Assembly: GCF_002078015.1 (NCBI RefSeq)
Contig: NZ_LWBP01000078.1
Span: 1 to 64,000, forward strand
Source: Niastella populi
GTDB taxonomy: Bacteria > Bacteroidota > Bacteroidia > Chitinophagales > Chitinophagaceae
Direction: 5' to 3'
DNA: 64,000 nucleotides
Shown: positions 25,609-34,410 of the stretch, piece after piece
Numbering within the stretch: the first letter of the stretch is position 1
How the letters are laid out: every line of letters begins with the position of its first letter
The notes under the pieces: generated by a model
What the model was told of the DNA's origin: nothing
The model's database searches: none
Seen by the model: the letters and a program-made list of their open reading frames with translations, nothing else
Program-made: the position numbers and the translations under genes

Positions 25609-26676
25609 TTATATTTTATCGGGCACCGGTTTGGCGGGCACTTCCGCCACTGGTACTGTTACGGGCACCTTATTCCGGTGGCGATAGAGCATGAAGCCAT
25701 AGGCAAACATGGAAAGGGCCACGATGGCAATAAGCACACTCCATTTTTTATTGCTGTTATCGAGCGAATGTTTGCTTTCATTATAGCTGTCAACGGTCAG
25801 CAACGGCTCGCCGTTCATGGTAAGACTATACGTATAGATCGTAGCCCACTCGTAGTGTTTATCGAAATAACCCGGCACTTCGGTATTCCTGATCTTCACC
25901 GCATATTCGTGTTTAAGAATGCTGAGCTCAACCGGCGTACCGCGGGTAGCGCCGCTCAATTTCTTTTGACTGATAGAATTAAAACCCACCCCATCTATAT
26001 GAAAGTTGATGCCGGGATATTCTATCAGGTATAATTGCATGTAGCTAAATGCGTTTCTGGCGGTTGGCCCTTTTATATCGGGCGGCATGCTGAGGCGGCC
26101 ATTAAGTGTAATGAGTTTCGTGCCATCAACCGATAATTCGGGCATGATGATCGACTTTATCGTAAACCCAAACAGGAATGCCCCCGCAACCAACAGGATT
26201 ACCCCTACTCCCCTGTTCTCGTATCGTGAATGGCGGGTAATGGGCAGTTCGAACTTTCGTTTTATTTTCCATTTCTGCAGTTGCTGTATCACATCTGCAT
26301 AGTTGCTGATAAGCGGTTCGGGCAGCACTATATCTTCGGCCGTTGTTTTTATTACGATGTAATTGATCTGCTTGCGGGTAGTTTCAGAAAAGGCTTTAAG
26401 ATCTACTTTATTGAATACGCGGGCAGAAAAACGCCATTTTACGGTGAGCCCGTCTTCATAAATATCAACCGACTTGAAACCCTGCATGGTTACCAACAGG
26501 ATAAAACCGAAGAAAAGCGTTAAACTGGTAGCGGCCACCAATACTTCTACCTGAACACGCCGGTATGCGAATGCATGTTGAAAGATATAAAACGAAATAA
26601 CCGACATCATGGCAAAAAGGATCAGGATCAAAAGCCACTGCCGGTTGTTGAATTTACCCTTTGATATTGGCGCCAT
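25609..26676 (-). CDS. Multi-pass membrane protein of unknown function
   Basis: The 355-residue protein has hydrophobic helices at about 12-34, 44-64, 157-177 and 313-333. A PH-like soluble segment (VDIYEDGLTVKWRFSARVFN and INYIVIKTT) lies between helices 2 and 3, and a beta-rich extracytoplasmic region between helices 3 and 4. The C-terminus is basic and proline-rich (PVTVPVAEVPAKPVP). I do not recognise the family. It is preceded by an inverted repeat (26755-26847) separating it from the upstream secreted enzyme on the same strand. Confidence 0.7.
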   Translation of the reverse strand: MAPISKGKFNNRQWLLILILFAMMSVISFYIFQHAFAYRRVQVEVLVAATSLTLFFGFILLVTMQGFKSVDIYEDGLTVKWRFSARVFNKVDLKAFSETTRKQINYIVIKTTAEDIVLPEPLISNYADVIQQLQKWKIKRKFELPITRHSRYENRGVGVILLVAGAFLFGFTIKSIIMPELSVDGTKLITLNGRLSMPPDIKGPTARNAFSYMQLYLIEYPGINFHIDGVGFNSISQKKLSGATRGTPVELSILKHEYAVKIRNTEVPGYFDKHYEWATIYTYSLTMNGEPLLTVDSYNESKHSLDNSNKKWSVLIAIVALSMFAYGFMLYRHRNKVPVTVPVAEVPAKPVPDKI

Positions 26677-26754
26677 GGTTGTAAAGTAAGATATCCACGG
26701 CTTTTTTAAAACAAAAGAGAGAAAAAAATTGCAATGGGGGATAAAAACAGGTAA

Positions 26755-26847
26755 GCAATTGCTGATTTAGAGATTTTGGATTTTATGATGTTCGGCATTA
26801 AACCAAATCTCAAAATCCCGAAATCCCTAAATCAGCAATTTTACCTT
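26755..26847. repeat. Inverted pair of GATTTNGG-type degenerate repeats
   Basis: AATTGCTGATTTAGAGATTT at the left is mirrored by AAATCCCTAAATCAGCAATT at the right. The interior also consists of ATTTTGG/CCCGAAAT words. Together they could form a large hairpin and terminate the minus-strand gene ending at 26883. Confidence 0.7.
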
Positions 26848-26882
26848 CTATTCGTTACTCGCCACAACCCACTGGCCTATTC

Positions 26883-28265
26883 CTACTTTACAAACTTCTT
26901 CGAAACCTGCCGTCCGTCCTTCACATACACCATCACATACACGCCCGGTAACAATGAATTAATATTGATGCGGTTGGCAACCGGTCTCGCTGTCATCACC
27001 TGTCTGCCCATAATATCGTATATCCGTACGGGAATGCCGGCCGGCCCCGCTGATCCAGGGAATATTATTTCCTGTTGCCCCGGTATATTTGAGATCCTGT
27101 CGTTTGTAGTTACCGTTTGCTCCCGCGCCGCACTGGCGCTGCTGATCACCAGCGACGATACCTTGTCGTTCCAGCCGTCATCGACCAGGCAGGCATCGCT
27201 GGTATTTTTGCCGAGAACGGAACCGGCGTAATTGTCGTCCCAGTACAGGGTCACCGAATAACCGCCTTCAACCGTCAGCGAAGAAATATCATCATTTAAA
27301 ATACCATATGACCTCAGCCTGGTAAGCGTGTAGCTGCCCGTGGCCAGACTAACCGCATACCCCGTATAATTACAATCTTTAAAGAAGCGCGCTGCGGGCG
27401 TATTTACGGCGCCGCCGCCGAATACATTGTTGATGGCAGCGGCATAGGCTTCCGTACCGGTTGTATTATCGAAATCATCGTACAGCCACATAAAACCGCC
27501 ATCGACACCACAGTTATTTCTCCAGGTTGTTAACTGGCTTTGTACCTGGCTGGTTGATTTTTCAGCATCCCACAAACCGGCATATACCGGTATGCTGCCG
27601 AAATTCCAGTTACAGGGATTGTTGCCTGCACCGCCGGCATAACATTGCAGATCGACACGGTCAACCGTACCCGGCCGCTGGTTATTGGTGTTGGTGGCAA
27701 CACTTGTCCAGTACGACTGTGCGGTATACGGCACCAGCGATACCTTAAAACCCAAATTACCCAGCATCACCGCCAGCGCGGTAGAGGAGTTTACATCATA
27801 CGTGCTTTCATCATCAAAGCCAATGGCATCCACCGCGGGAAACGTATTTCGCAATACTTCGAAATTCCTATACAGGATACTGGTTGAACCGGTGCCCTGC
27901 GCATTGATCAGGTTCCTGATATTGGCAAAGGTGGAGGAACCCCAGGCGCTTAAACAGAACTCCAGCCGGTTGATGGAAGTAGGCGCCGATTTCAGCGAGG
28001 CAATATCACCCGCGAAGTTCGGATAGGAAGATGCGCCAACATAAGCCCCATTCTGTACCAGCGGGAACTCGGCATTGAAGTTAAAATTACCACTGGCATC
28101 GATGTGAATGGTCCACACCACCACGCAGGTATAACCCGAGCCTTTTAATTCGCTGATGGAATAGTTGCGGTTCTTGTAAACAGGGCCGCCGGCGTAGATG
28201 CCTGAGTTGGCGTTTACTGTTTGCATAATGCATATAAGCAGGCAAATAGTTAGAAAATGTTTCAT
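26883..28265 (-). CDS. Secreted hydrolase-like protein with beta-gamma-crystallin and T9SS domains
   Basis: The 460-residue protein has a signal peptide (residues 1-19) and a TIM-barrel-like domain (about 20-285) with GFDDES at 149-154. That element resembles the acidic signature of GH18-type glycosidases, though the match is weak. A beta-gamma-crystallin-like domain follows (about 292-375; FKDCNYTGYAVSLATG, ILNDDISSLTV and LYWDDNYAG), and a type IX secretion sorting domain closes the protein (RIYDIMGRQVM to the end). The crystallin and sorting modules are closely similar to those of the gene at 28434-29831, so the pair shares a duplicated tail. The enzymatic role is tentative. Confidence 0.75.
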   Translation of the reverse strand: MKHFLTICLLICIMQTVNANSGIYAGGPVYKNRNYSISELKGSGYTCVVVWTIHIDASGNFNFNAEFPLVQNGAYVGASSYPNFAGDIASLKSAPTSINRLEFCLSAWGSSTFANIRNLINAQGTGSTSILYRNFEVLRNTFPAVDAIGFDDESTYDVNSSTALAVMLGNLGFKVSLVPYTAQSYWTSVATNTNNQRPGTVDRVDLQCYAGGAGNNPCNWNFGSIPVYAGLWDAEKSTSQVQSQLTTWRNNCGVDGGFMWLYDDFDNTTGTEAYAAAINNVFGGGAVNTPAARFFKDCNYTGYAVSLATGSYTLTRLRSYGILNDDISSLTVEGGYSVTLYWDDNYAGSVLGKNTSDACLVDDGWNDKVSSLVISSASAAREQTVTTNDRISNIPGQQEIIFPGSAGPAGIPVRIYDIMGRQVMTARPVANRININSLLPGVYVMVYVKDGRQVSKKFVK

Positions 28266-28273
28266 AGTTATAG

Positions 28274-28432
28274 TTTTAGTTATTCAGTTATTCAGTTATT
28301 CAGTTATTCAGTTGTTCAGTTGTTCAGTTGTTCAGTTCGAAACTCGCTATTGATTGCTATAGAACTCGGGCGCATCGGCGCCCTTAAAAAGTTAACTCAA
28401 TAACTGAACAACTGAACAACTTACAAACTTTG
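28274..28432. repeat. Degenerate 8-9-nt repeat tract (TTCAGTTAT / TTCAGTTGT family)
   Basis: TTATTCAG and TTGTTCAG alternate from about 28280 to 28338. The complementary words ACTGAACA and AATAACTG return at 28396-28426 just before the next gene's stop. It belongs to the same family as 17115-17172. Confidence 0.85.
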
Positions 28433-28433
28433 A

Positions 28434-29831
28434 TTATTGCTTAACAAACCTTCTTATGAAGCTTTTATCTTTATTGATCACCATTAAGGTATAAACCCCC
28501 GCTCCCAGCTTCGACACGTTTATGGTATTCGTAGTATATCGGCTTTGAAGCACTTCGCGGCCTGTTACATCGAGCACCCTGATCGTTGCACCCGACAATG
28601 GCAGGGTGGTATTGAAACGTAATTCTTCCAATACCGGGTTGGGATAAATAAGCAACTGTTTATCCGTTGCGGTTTCAGCAATGGTAGCAGCTCTTGCAGC
28701 TGCACCGGCGGTAGTTATTCTTACAGAAGTAGCCTTATCGTTCCAACCATTGGCAACCAGGCAGGAATTGTCGGCGGTAAGTGTAAGCGTGGTGCCGGTG
28801 AAATTATCGTCCCAGTATAATTGGATCTGGTAACCGCTGTTCACTTTTACCGATGAAATATCATCGTTCAACACCCCGAGGTTTTGTAACTGTCCCAGGG
28901 TATAATTGCCAACACCCAATGCCGTTACATAACCGCCATAGTTACAATGTTTGTAAACATTAACCACACCGGTGCCATAGGTGAAAGGAAAATCATTCCG
29001 CGCCTGGTTGAACTGGGTTTCAAAAGTGCTCGTCCAGCCGAAAGCCGCCGTAGCCAGCGGTTTAAGGCTTACACCCGCAGCGCCGCTCCAGAAATGAATG
29101 AATTCGCCCCAGTTCATATCGCGGCTATAGTTGTTGCCGCTTTTTGGAAAATACTGCGCGAGGTAAGTAAAGAAGCGGTTCAGCACCTGTGTACCGCCGT
29201 AGTTATTATAAATGGGATAGAACCAGTCGCGGAACCAGTGTGTGCCGGCCACCGGGAAATTATCGGTGCTGTTTTGCATCTGGTTATACCAGCGGGTAGC
29301 TTCACCTGTTTTGCCCAACTTCAGATACACATCATAGATAAAGATCTCGGCCCATTTGCTATCGCCCCAGATGGGAAAGGCCGGCGAACCATGAATACCT
29401 TTGCTGGCGCCTTCTACAATATGCGCCACTTCATGCGTAGTGATGTCGAGGTCGCCGCCGGTACCGCTTGTCCAGGGACCCGGGCCCACATCGATCACGT
29501 TGCGGTTATCGTGACTGGCATCGAAATAAGTGGAAGGATGCCCGCCGCTGTATTTATTGGTATGAAAAATGGCAAACAGGTGGGGATCGTTGCCAAAGTT
29601 GCCATACACGCTTTTTGTATAACGCCATACATCGCCAAGGAATGTATTGGGCCAGGTAACGGAATTACTGACGGCATTGTCGTAATATACCGCCACGTCG
29701 TTATCATAAAATTTCCGGCTAAGCAACTGGTTATGCTCAAACCAATGCTCCTGCCAGGTGGCGGGCGGTGTTTGTGCCAATGCCGTTTGTACAATAAAAC
29801 CCAGGAATAAAGTGTAAATGACAGATTTCAT
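28434..29831 (-). CDS. Secreted zinc metallopeptidase-like protein with beta-gamma-crystallin and T9SS domains
   Basis: The 465-residue protein has a signal peptide (1-19, ending ALAQ). The catalytic-type domain contains the zinc motif HEVAH at residues 133-137 followed by IVEGAS. A downstream EIFIYDVYLKLG helix could supply a third ligand, as in gluzincin-like peptidases. A beta-gamma-crystallin domain (about 295-380; VYKHCNYGGYVTALGVG, VLNDDISSVKV and LYWDDNFTG) precedes a C-terminal sorting domain (LLIYPNPVLEELRF to FIRRFVKQ). It is followed on the same strand by a gene with an equivalent tail. Confidence 0.82.
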   Translation of the reverse strand: MKSVIYTLFLGFIVQTALAQTPPATWQEHWFEHNQLLSRKFYDNDVAVYYDNAVSNSVTWPNTFLGDVWRYTKSVYGNFGNDPHLFAIFHTNKYSGGHPSTYFDASHDNRNVIDVGPGPWTSGTGGDLDITTHEVAHIVEGASKGIHGSPAFPIWGDSKWAEIFIYDVYLKLGKTGEATRWYNQMQNSTDNFPVAGTHWFRDWFYPIYNNYGGTQVLNRFFTYLAQYFPKSGNNYSRDMNWGEFIHFWSGAAGVSLKPLATAAFGWTSTFETQFNQARNDFPFTYGTGVVNVYKHCNYGGYVTALGVGNYTLGQLQNLGVLNDDISSVKVNSGYQIQLYWDDNFTGTTLTLTADNSCLVANGWNDKATSVRITTAGAAARAATIAETATDKQLLIYPNPVLEELRFNTTLPLSGATIRVLDVTGREVLQSRYTTNTINVSKLGAGVYTLMVINKDKSFIRRFVKQ

Positions 29832-29865
29832 AGTTTCAGTAGTTTAATAGTTATGGAGAATCGTT

Positions 29866-29925
29866 AGTTCACAGTTCATAGTTCACAGTTCATAGTTCAT
29901 AGTTCATAGTTCAGTTTACAGTTCT
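29866..29925. repeat. Degenerate 7-nt repeat tract (CAGTTCATAGTTCA family)
   Basis: CAGTTCA and TAGTTCA alternate with 7-nt periodicity over about 60 bp. It is the reverse complement of the TGAACTA/TGAACTG tract at 17208-17316. Confidence 0.85.
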
Positions 29926-30414
29926 TTGTTCAGGCGCCGGCGCCCGGGTTTCCTACGCATACAGGCATAACAATTTCAGGCTACAGGTTGCTGTAGCGAA
30001 TACATCGCGAATACGCTAAATAACCGGTCGTTCAGGCAAATACAGCTTAACCCGATGAGCTCATCAATGGGCCAAAACAAAAGAGTGCATATGTTTCCGC
30101 TATAGAAACATCATGTTTGCCAATTCAATAAATTGATCTGAGTTGTACGAATTGTCTTTTAAAGAAGCGAGCCTTTCTGTCTATCCCTGTGCGTTAGGTA
30201 GTACTAATTTACCTTGTTTAGCAAGTACCAGCCAATAAAAAGGTTGCCTGGGTGGGAAATATTTTTATTCACATGAGTGTCTTCTGTTATATGGGGAGAA
30301 CAGCCGTAAGCGAAAATACAAATTACGGTCGCAAGCTGCAAGCGAATGCAGGTCAAAGGTTAGGTCTAAAGCCATACATTTAATATCAAAAGGGTTTGGG
30401 TATGCCTTTATCAA

Positions 30415-30476
30415 CCCGCCAACCAGTTAACTGGTTAACAAGTCAACAAGTCAACTCGTCAACAAGTCAACTCCTC
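30415..30476. repeat. Degenerate 8-nt repeat tract (AAGTCAAC family)
   Basis: The words CCAGTTAA, CTGGTTAA, CAAGTCAA and CTCGTCAA recur with 8-nt spacing. A different family (ACATTC words) follows at 30519-30553 directly against the preA stop. Confidence 0.85.
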
Positions 30477-30553
30477 CTGTATTCCCTTTTTCTTTTCTCA
30501 TTTCCCTGTATTCACTTCAACATTGAAAATTCTACATTCAACATTCGATATTC

Positions 30554-31822
30554 CTAGTGATCATTCAAGGGCAGCCCTCTTGCCTGGTACTCCTTCCAGT
30601 TCACATAATCGGGTCCCTTGCGTTGTTCAACCATGGTGATGCAGTTATCGACCGGACAAATCAACATACACAGGTTACACCCCACGCATTCTTCCTCCTT
30701 GATGGTATACGTGTTGTACGGGTTTCCGTATTGCAGGCCGATCGACTGATGCGACCCGTCTTCACAGGCAATATAACAAAGCCCGCAATGAATACATTTT
30801 TCCTGGTCAATATTTGCAACGATATGATAATTGATATCCAGTTCTTCCCACTGGGTAAGATGCGGCACCGATCTGCCAATGAAATCATTGATGGTCCTGA
30901 ACCCTTTTTCATCCATCCAGTTGTTAAGCCCCTCACACATATCCTCCACAATGCGGAAACCATGTTTCATGGCGGCCGTACATACCTGCACGGTTGTAGC
31001 GCCCAGCAACATAAACTCCGCCGCATCTTTCCAGGTGCTTACACCACCAATGCCCGATACCGGCACTTTACTGGTTACCGGGTCCTGGCTGATGGTGGCC
31101 AGCATTTTCAGCGCAATGGGTTTTACCGCCGGGCCGCAATAACCGCCAAATACTGATTTACCCGCCACATACGGGTTGGGCACAAAAGTATCGAGGTCGA
31201 TACCGGTTACCGATTGTATGGTGTTTATCAATGACAATGCATTGGTGCCGGCTTCCACCGCCGCCTTTCCGGTTGGCACAACCGAATGCACATTGGGGGT
31301 GAGTTTTGTAATGACAGGGATAGTGGCTTTCTCCATAACCCATTCAACAACCAGGCGGGCTATCTCCGGGTCCTGTCCAACCACTGCGCCCATGCCGCGT
31401 TCGGTCATACCATGCGGACAACCAAAGTTGAGCTCCAGTCCGTGTGCGCCGGTATCTTCTACCTGGGCAATGAGCTCATGCCATTTCTCGCGGGTATTAT
31501 CGGCCATCAGCGAAACGATCATGGCGCGATCGGGAAACAATTTGATGCACTCTTTTATTTCGCGCAGGTTGAGTTCGAGTGGGCGGTCGCTGATCAACTC
31601 AATATTGTTGAAGCCCATCACCTTCGAGCCATTGTAATGTAAGGCCGAGTAGCGGCTCGAGACATTTTTTACCTGGCTGCCCAGGGTTTTCCAAACCACG
31701 CCACCCCAGCCGGCTTCAAAGGCCCGCAGCACGTTGATCTTTTTATCGGTAGGCGGCGCACTCGCCAGCCAGAAAGGGTTGGGAGATTTTATCCCGAGAA
31801 AGTTTGCAGAGATATCAGCCAT
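30554..31822 (-). CDS. preA: Dihydropyrimidine dehydrogenase subunit PreA
   Basis: The 422-residue subunit reduces uracil and thymine to their 5,6-dihydro forms with NADH-derived electrons delivered by PreT. An FMN TIM barrel spans about residues 1-320 (GIKSPNPFWLASAPPTD, LNFGCPHGMTERGMGA, and the FMN phosphate region VSGIGGVSTWKDAAEF). A C-terminal pair of 4Fe-4S clusters is seen in CIHCGLCYIACEDG and CVGCNLCMLICPVDNC. The length fits the bacterial PreA family. It is the last gene of the minus-strand pyrimidine block and is separated from preT by a 170-bp spacer with repeat tracts at both edges. Confidence 0.95.
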   Translation of the reverse strand: MADISANFLGIKSPNPFWLASAPPTDKKINVLRAFEAGWGGVVWKTLGSQVKNVSSRYSALHYNGSKVMGFNNIELISDRPLELNLREIKECIKLFPDRAMIVSLMADNTREKWHELIAQVEDTGAHGLELNFGCPHGMTERGMGAVVGQDPEIARLVVEWVMEKATIPVITKLTPNVHSVVPTGKAAVEAGTNALSLINTIQSVTGIDLDTFVPNPYVAGKSVFGGYCGPAVKPIALKMLATISQDPVTSKVPVSGIGGVSTWKDAAEFMLLGATTVQVCTAAMKHGFRIVEDMCEGLNNWMDEKGFRTINDFIGRSVPHLTQWEELDINYHIVANIDQEKCIHCGLCYIACEDGSHQSIGLQYGNPYNTYTIKEEECVGCNLCMLICPVDNCITMVEQRKGPDYVNWKEYQARGLPLNDH

Positions 31823-31826
31823 GTTA

Positions 31827-31975
31827 TTTGTTTGTGGTTTGTGGTTTGTGGTTTGTGGTTTGTGGTTTGTGGTTGTTTATTTCAAGGTTCGCGACTGTTT
31901 AAATCCTGCTATTTGTAGTTACGATGCACAGAAAAAACAATAAACAACAAACCATAAACCATAAACTGCCTTTTA
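31827..31975. repeat. Degenerate 7-nt repeat tracts (TTTGTGG / ATAAACC family) between preA and preT
   Basis: The word TTTGTGG is repeated about six times in perfect tandem at 31833-31875. The complementary words ATAAACA, CAAACCATAAACC recur at 31938-31970, so inverted copies bracket the middle of the spacer inside an operon. The family recurs at 34275-34405 and 47330-47364. Confidence 0.9.
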
Positions 31976-31994
31976 TAAATAGTAATGTTCATTT

Positions 31995-33332
31995 CTAAAA
32001 CAAATATTCTAATATAGCGCCTGCCCCAATTTTCCCCGCCTGCACCGCATCTACCACTTCCTTCCCTCCATTCACGCAATCGCCACCGGCAAATACACCG
32101 GCTATATTGGTTGCGCCATTGGTTTGCACCACCACCTTTCCATAAGTATTTTCCAACTGGCTAGCCGTTACCAGTTCTGAAAAAGGAATTTGTCCGGCCG
32201 CTTTAATAACCATGTCAACTTCCAGTATGAACTGCTCACCGGTTGCTACCGGGTAACGGCGGCCGCTGGTATCGGGTTCGCCCAACTGCATCAGGCTGCA
32301 AACCAGTTGTGTTACTTTTCCATGTTCGCCTTTCAACATAGCCGGCGCCGCCAGCCAGATTACGCGGCAGCCATCGAGCTTCGCTAGATCGAGCTCCGCT
32401 TCTGTACAGGGCATTTCCTCCTGCGTTCTGCGATAGACGAGCGTAACGTCTTTGGCGCCGAGTCGTTTTGCCTGCGTAGCCGCGTCGATGGCCGTCATAC
32501 CCATTCCTATCACTGCAACTCTGTCGCCTACGGGCACCTGTTGGTATGCACCGGCGCGGATGTCATAAATAAACTTAATGGCATCCACCACACCGCCCAG
32601 TTCTTCACCGGGAATATCCAGTTGCCGCGCAAGGCCAACCCCAAAACCCAGGAACACCGCATCATAATTATTCTTTAGTTCGGCCAGCGTTAGATCTTTA
32701 CCCAATTCCTGGTTGTATTTTATATGTATACCACCCAATGAGGTTATATAGTTTACCTCATCTTCACAAAAACGGGGCGTTACCTTGTAAGCGGCAATAC
32801 CATAGGTCATCAAACCACCGCCCCTGCTTTCTTTTTCATATACAGTTACATCAATACCCTCACGGCTCAACACATGCGCACAGCTTAACCCGGCCGGACC
32901 GGCGCCTACGATCGCTACCTTTTTCCCGGTAGCCGGTTTGCGTTCGAACAACTGCCACTTTTTCTCCATGGCCATTTCGGTTGAATAGCGTTGCAACCGG
33001 GCAATGGGGATCGGCGGTTCTTCCAACAGGTTGAACACACAGGCGCCTTCGCATAATTTCTCTACCGGGCAAACCCGCGAGCAACCCGCCCCCATAATGT
33101 TGGATACAAAAATGGTATGCGCCGATCCTTTTACATTATCGGTAGTTATTTGTTTAATGAACTTTGGAATATTGATACTGGTAGGACAACTCTTGGTACA
33201 GGGCGCATCGTAACAGAACAAACAACGATTGGCTTCCACCAGCGCCGATTCCCTGCTGTCGAACGGCGGGTGAATATCACTGAAGTTCTGTTCGTATTGT
33301 TCAGCCGTTAAACGGTTATTCTTTATTGGCAT
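31995..33332 (-). CDS. preT: Dihydropyrimidine dehydrogenase subunit PreT
   Basis: The 445-residue NAD(P)H-oxidising flavoprotein passes electrons through Fe-S clusters to PreA. The N-terminal Cys-rich region (CLFCYDAPCTKSCPTSINIP and GAGCSRVCPVEKLCEGACV) is the GltD-like Fe-S part. FAD binding is shown by KVAIVGAGPAGLSCAHVL and NAD(P) binding by RVAVIGMGMTAIDAATQAKR. The C-terminal FAD contact is AGVFAGGDCVNGGKEVVDAV. It lies upstream of preA on the same strand. Confidence 0.93.
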   Translation of the reverse strand: MPIKNNRLTAEQYEQNFSDIHPPFDSRESALVEANRCLFCYDAPCTKSCPTSINIPKFIKQITTDNVKGSAHTIFVSNIMGAGCSRVCPVEKLCEGACVFNLLEEPPIPIARLQRYSTEMAMEKKWQLFERKPATGKKVAIVGAGPAGLSCAHVLSREGIDVTVYEKESRGGGLMTYGIAAYKVTPRFCEDEVNYITSLGGIHIKYNQELGKDLTLAELKNNYDAVFLGFGVGLARQLDIPGEELGGVVDAIKFIYDIRAGAYQQVPVGDRVAVIGMGMTAIDAATQAKRLGAKDVTLVYRRTQEEMPCTEAELDLAKLDGCRVIWLAAPAMLKGEHGKVTQLVCSLMQLGEPDTSGRRYPVATGEQFILEVDMVIKAAGQIPFSELVTASQLENTYGKVVVQTNGATNIAGVFAGGDCVNGGKEVVDAVQAGKIGAGAILEYLF

Positions 33333-33360
33333 TAATTCAATTTGAAATTAGTACATCTGT

Positions 33361-33402
33361 ATTCCATTATCATATTATCACATTATCGAATTATCACATT
33401 AA
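33361..33402. repeat. Degenerate 8-nt repeat tract (ATTATCAC family)
   Basis: The words CATTATCA, TATTATCA, CATTATCG and ATTATCAC recur with 8-9-nt spacing in the short gap between the ureidopropionase stop and the preT start, again inside the same operon. Confidence 0.8.
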
Positions 33403-33406
33403 AAAT

Positions 33407-34273
33407 TTACAACTCCACCAATTTCCCATACGTTTCCGGTCTTCGGTCCCGGTAAAACTGCCACACACTCCTTACTTCTTCTATCATTCCCAAATCGAAT
33501 TCCGCTACCAGCAGCTCATCTTTATCTTCCGAAGCAATGGCAAATATTTGTCCGCGCGGATCAACGAAATAAGAAGACCCATAGAACTTACCGAGGTTCC
33601 AGGGCTTTTCCTGTCCCACCCGGTTTATACAACCCATGAAATAACCATTTGCCGCAGCATGCGCCGGTTGCTCCAGCTTCCACAGGTATTGCGACAAACC
33701 CGCCACAGTTGCAGATGGATTATAAACGATCTCTGCACCATTCAGTCCCAACACCCTTGCACCATCGGGAAAATGCCGGTCATAACAGATATACACACCT
33801 ACTTTTGCATACTTCGTATGAAATACGGGATACCCGAGGTTACCGGGTTTGAAGAAAAACTTCTCCCAGAAACCCGATGTATGCGGAATGTGGTTCTTGC
33901 GATATTTTCCGAGGTAGGTGCCATCGGCATCGATTACTGCCGCAGTATTGTATAACACCCCGGCCTGTTCTTTTTCATACACAGGCACTATCATCACCAT
34001 GTTATATTTCTTTGCATATTCCGCCATGCGCTCTGTGGTTGGCCCCGGTACGGTTTCAGCCGATTCATACCAGGCCCTGTCCTGGCCCGGACAGAAATAC
34101 GGCGTATTGAAGATCTCCTGCAAACAGAGGATCTGCACACCCTGTTCACCGGCGCGTTCAATATATGGAATGTGTTTTTGCACCATCGCTTCTTTGATCT
34201 CTTCTATGGTTCCCTCTCCCTCCGTCTTCGGCAAACTCATTTGTATCAATCCCGATTTAATAATTCGAGCCAT
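33407..34273 (-). CDS. Beta-ureidopropionase (N-carbamoyl-beta-alanine amidohydrolase)
   Basis: The 288-residue nitrilase-superfamily enzyme hydrolyses N-carbamoyl-beta-alanine to beta-alanine, CO2 and ammonia. The catalytic triad is visible: Glu in ILCLQEIFNTPYFCP, Lys in GKYRKNHIPHTSGF, and Cys in YICYDRHFPDG. The EKFFFKPGN element and NPSATVAG are typical of the hydantoin-pathway branch. It sits between preT and dihydropyrimidinase and completes the reductive pathway. Related N-carbamylputrescine amidases look similar, but the context supports the pyrimidine role. Confidence 0.92.
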   Translation of the reverse strand: MARIIKSGLIQMSLPKTEGEGTIEEIKEAMVQKHIPYIERAGEQGVQILCLQEIFNTPYFCPGQDRAWYESAETVPGPTTERMAEYAKKYNMVMIVPVYEKEQAGVLYNTAAVIDADGTYLGKYRKNHIPHTSGFWEKFFFKPGNLGYPVFHTKYAKVGVYICYDRHFPDGARVLGLNGAEIVYNPSATVAGLSQYLWKLEQPAHAAANGYFMGCINRVGQEKPWNLGKFYGSSYFVDPRGQIFAIASEDKDELLVAEFDLGMIEEVRSVWQFYRDRRPETYGKLVEL

Positions 34274-34274
34274 A

Positions 34275-34405
34275 AATGCAGTTTATTGTTTATAGTTTAT
34301 TGTTTATAGTTCTTCAGTTTGAGAAGCGTTTATTGTCTTTGTACCTCCGGTTCTTTCAGCAATCCCGCTACAGGATAACCATACACCAAAAACAATAAAC
34401 CACAA
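34275..34405. repeat. Degenerate 7-nt repeat tracts (GTTTATTGTTTATA family)
   Basis: GTTTATT and GTTTATA alternate at 34279-34310. The complementary words AACAATAAACCACAAACC occur at 34389-34407, directly before the dihydropyrimidinase stop. As in the preA-preT spacer, the two tracts are in inverted orientation. Confidence 0.85.
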
Positions 34406-34410
34406 ACCCT

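Larger units (their letters stand above)
29832..30553. other. Long spacer rich in degenerate repeats
   Basis: The 722-bp gap upstream of the metallopeptidase gene carries three different repeat families in succession: ACAGTTCATAGTTC words (29866-29925), GTCAACAAGTCAAC words (30415-30476) and ACATTCAACATTCGATATTC words (30519-30553). The central part holds no recognisable gene. Confidence 0.6.
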
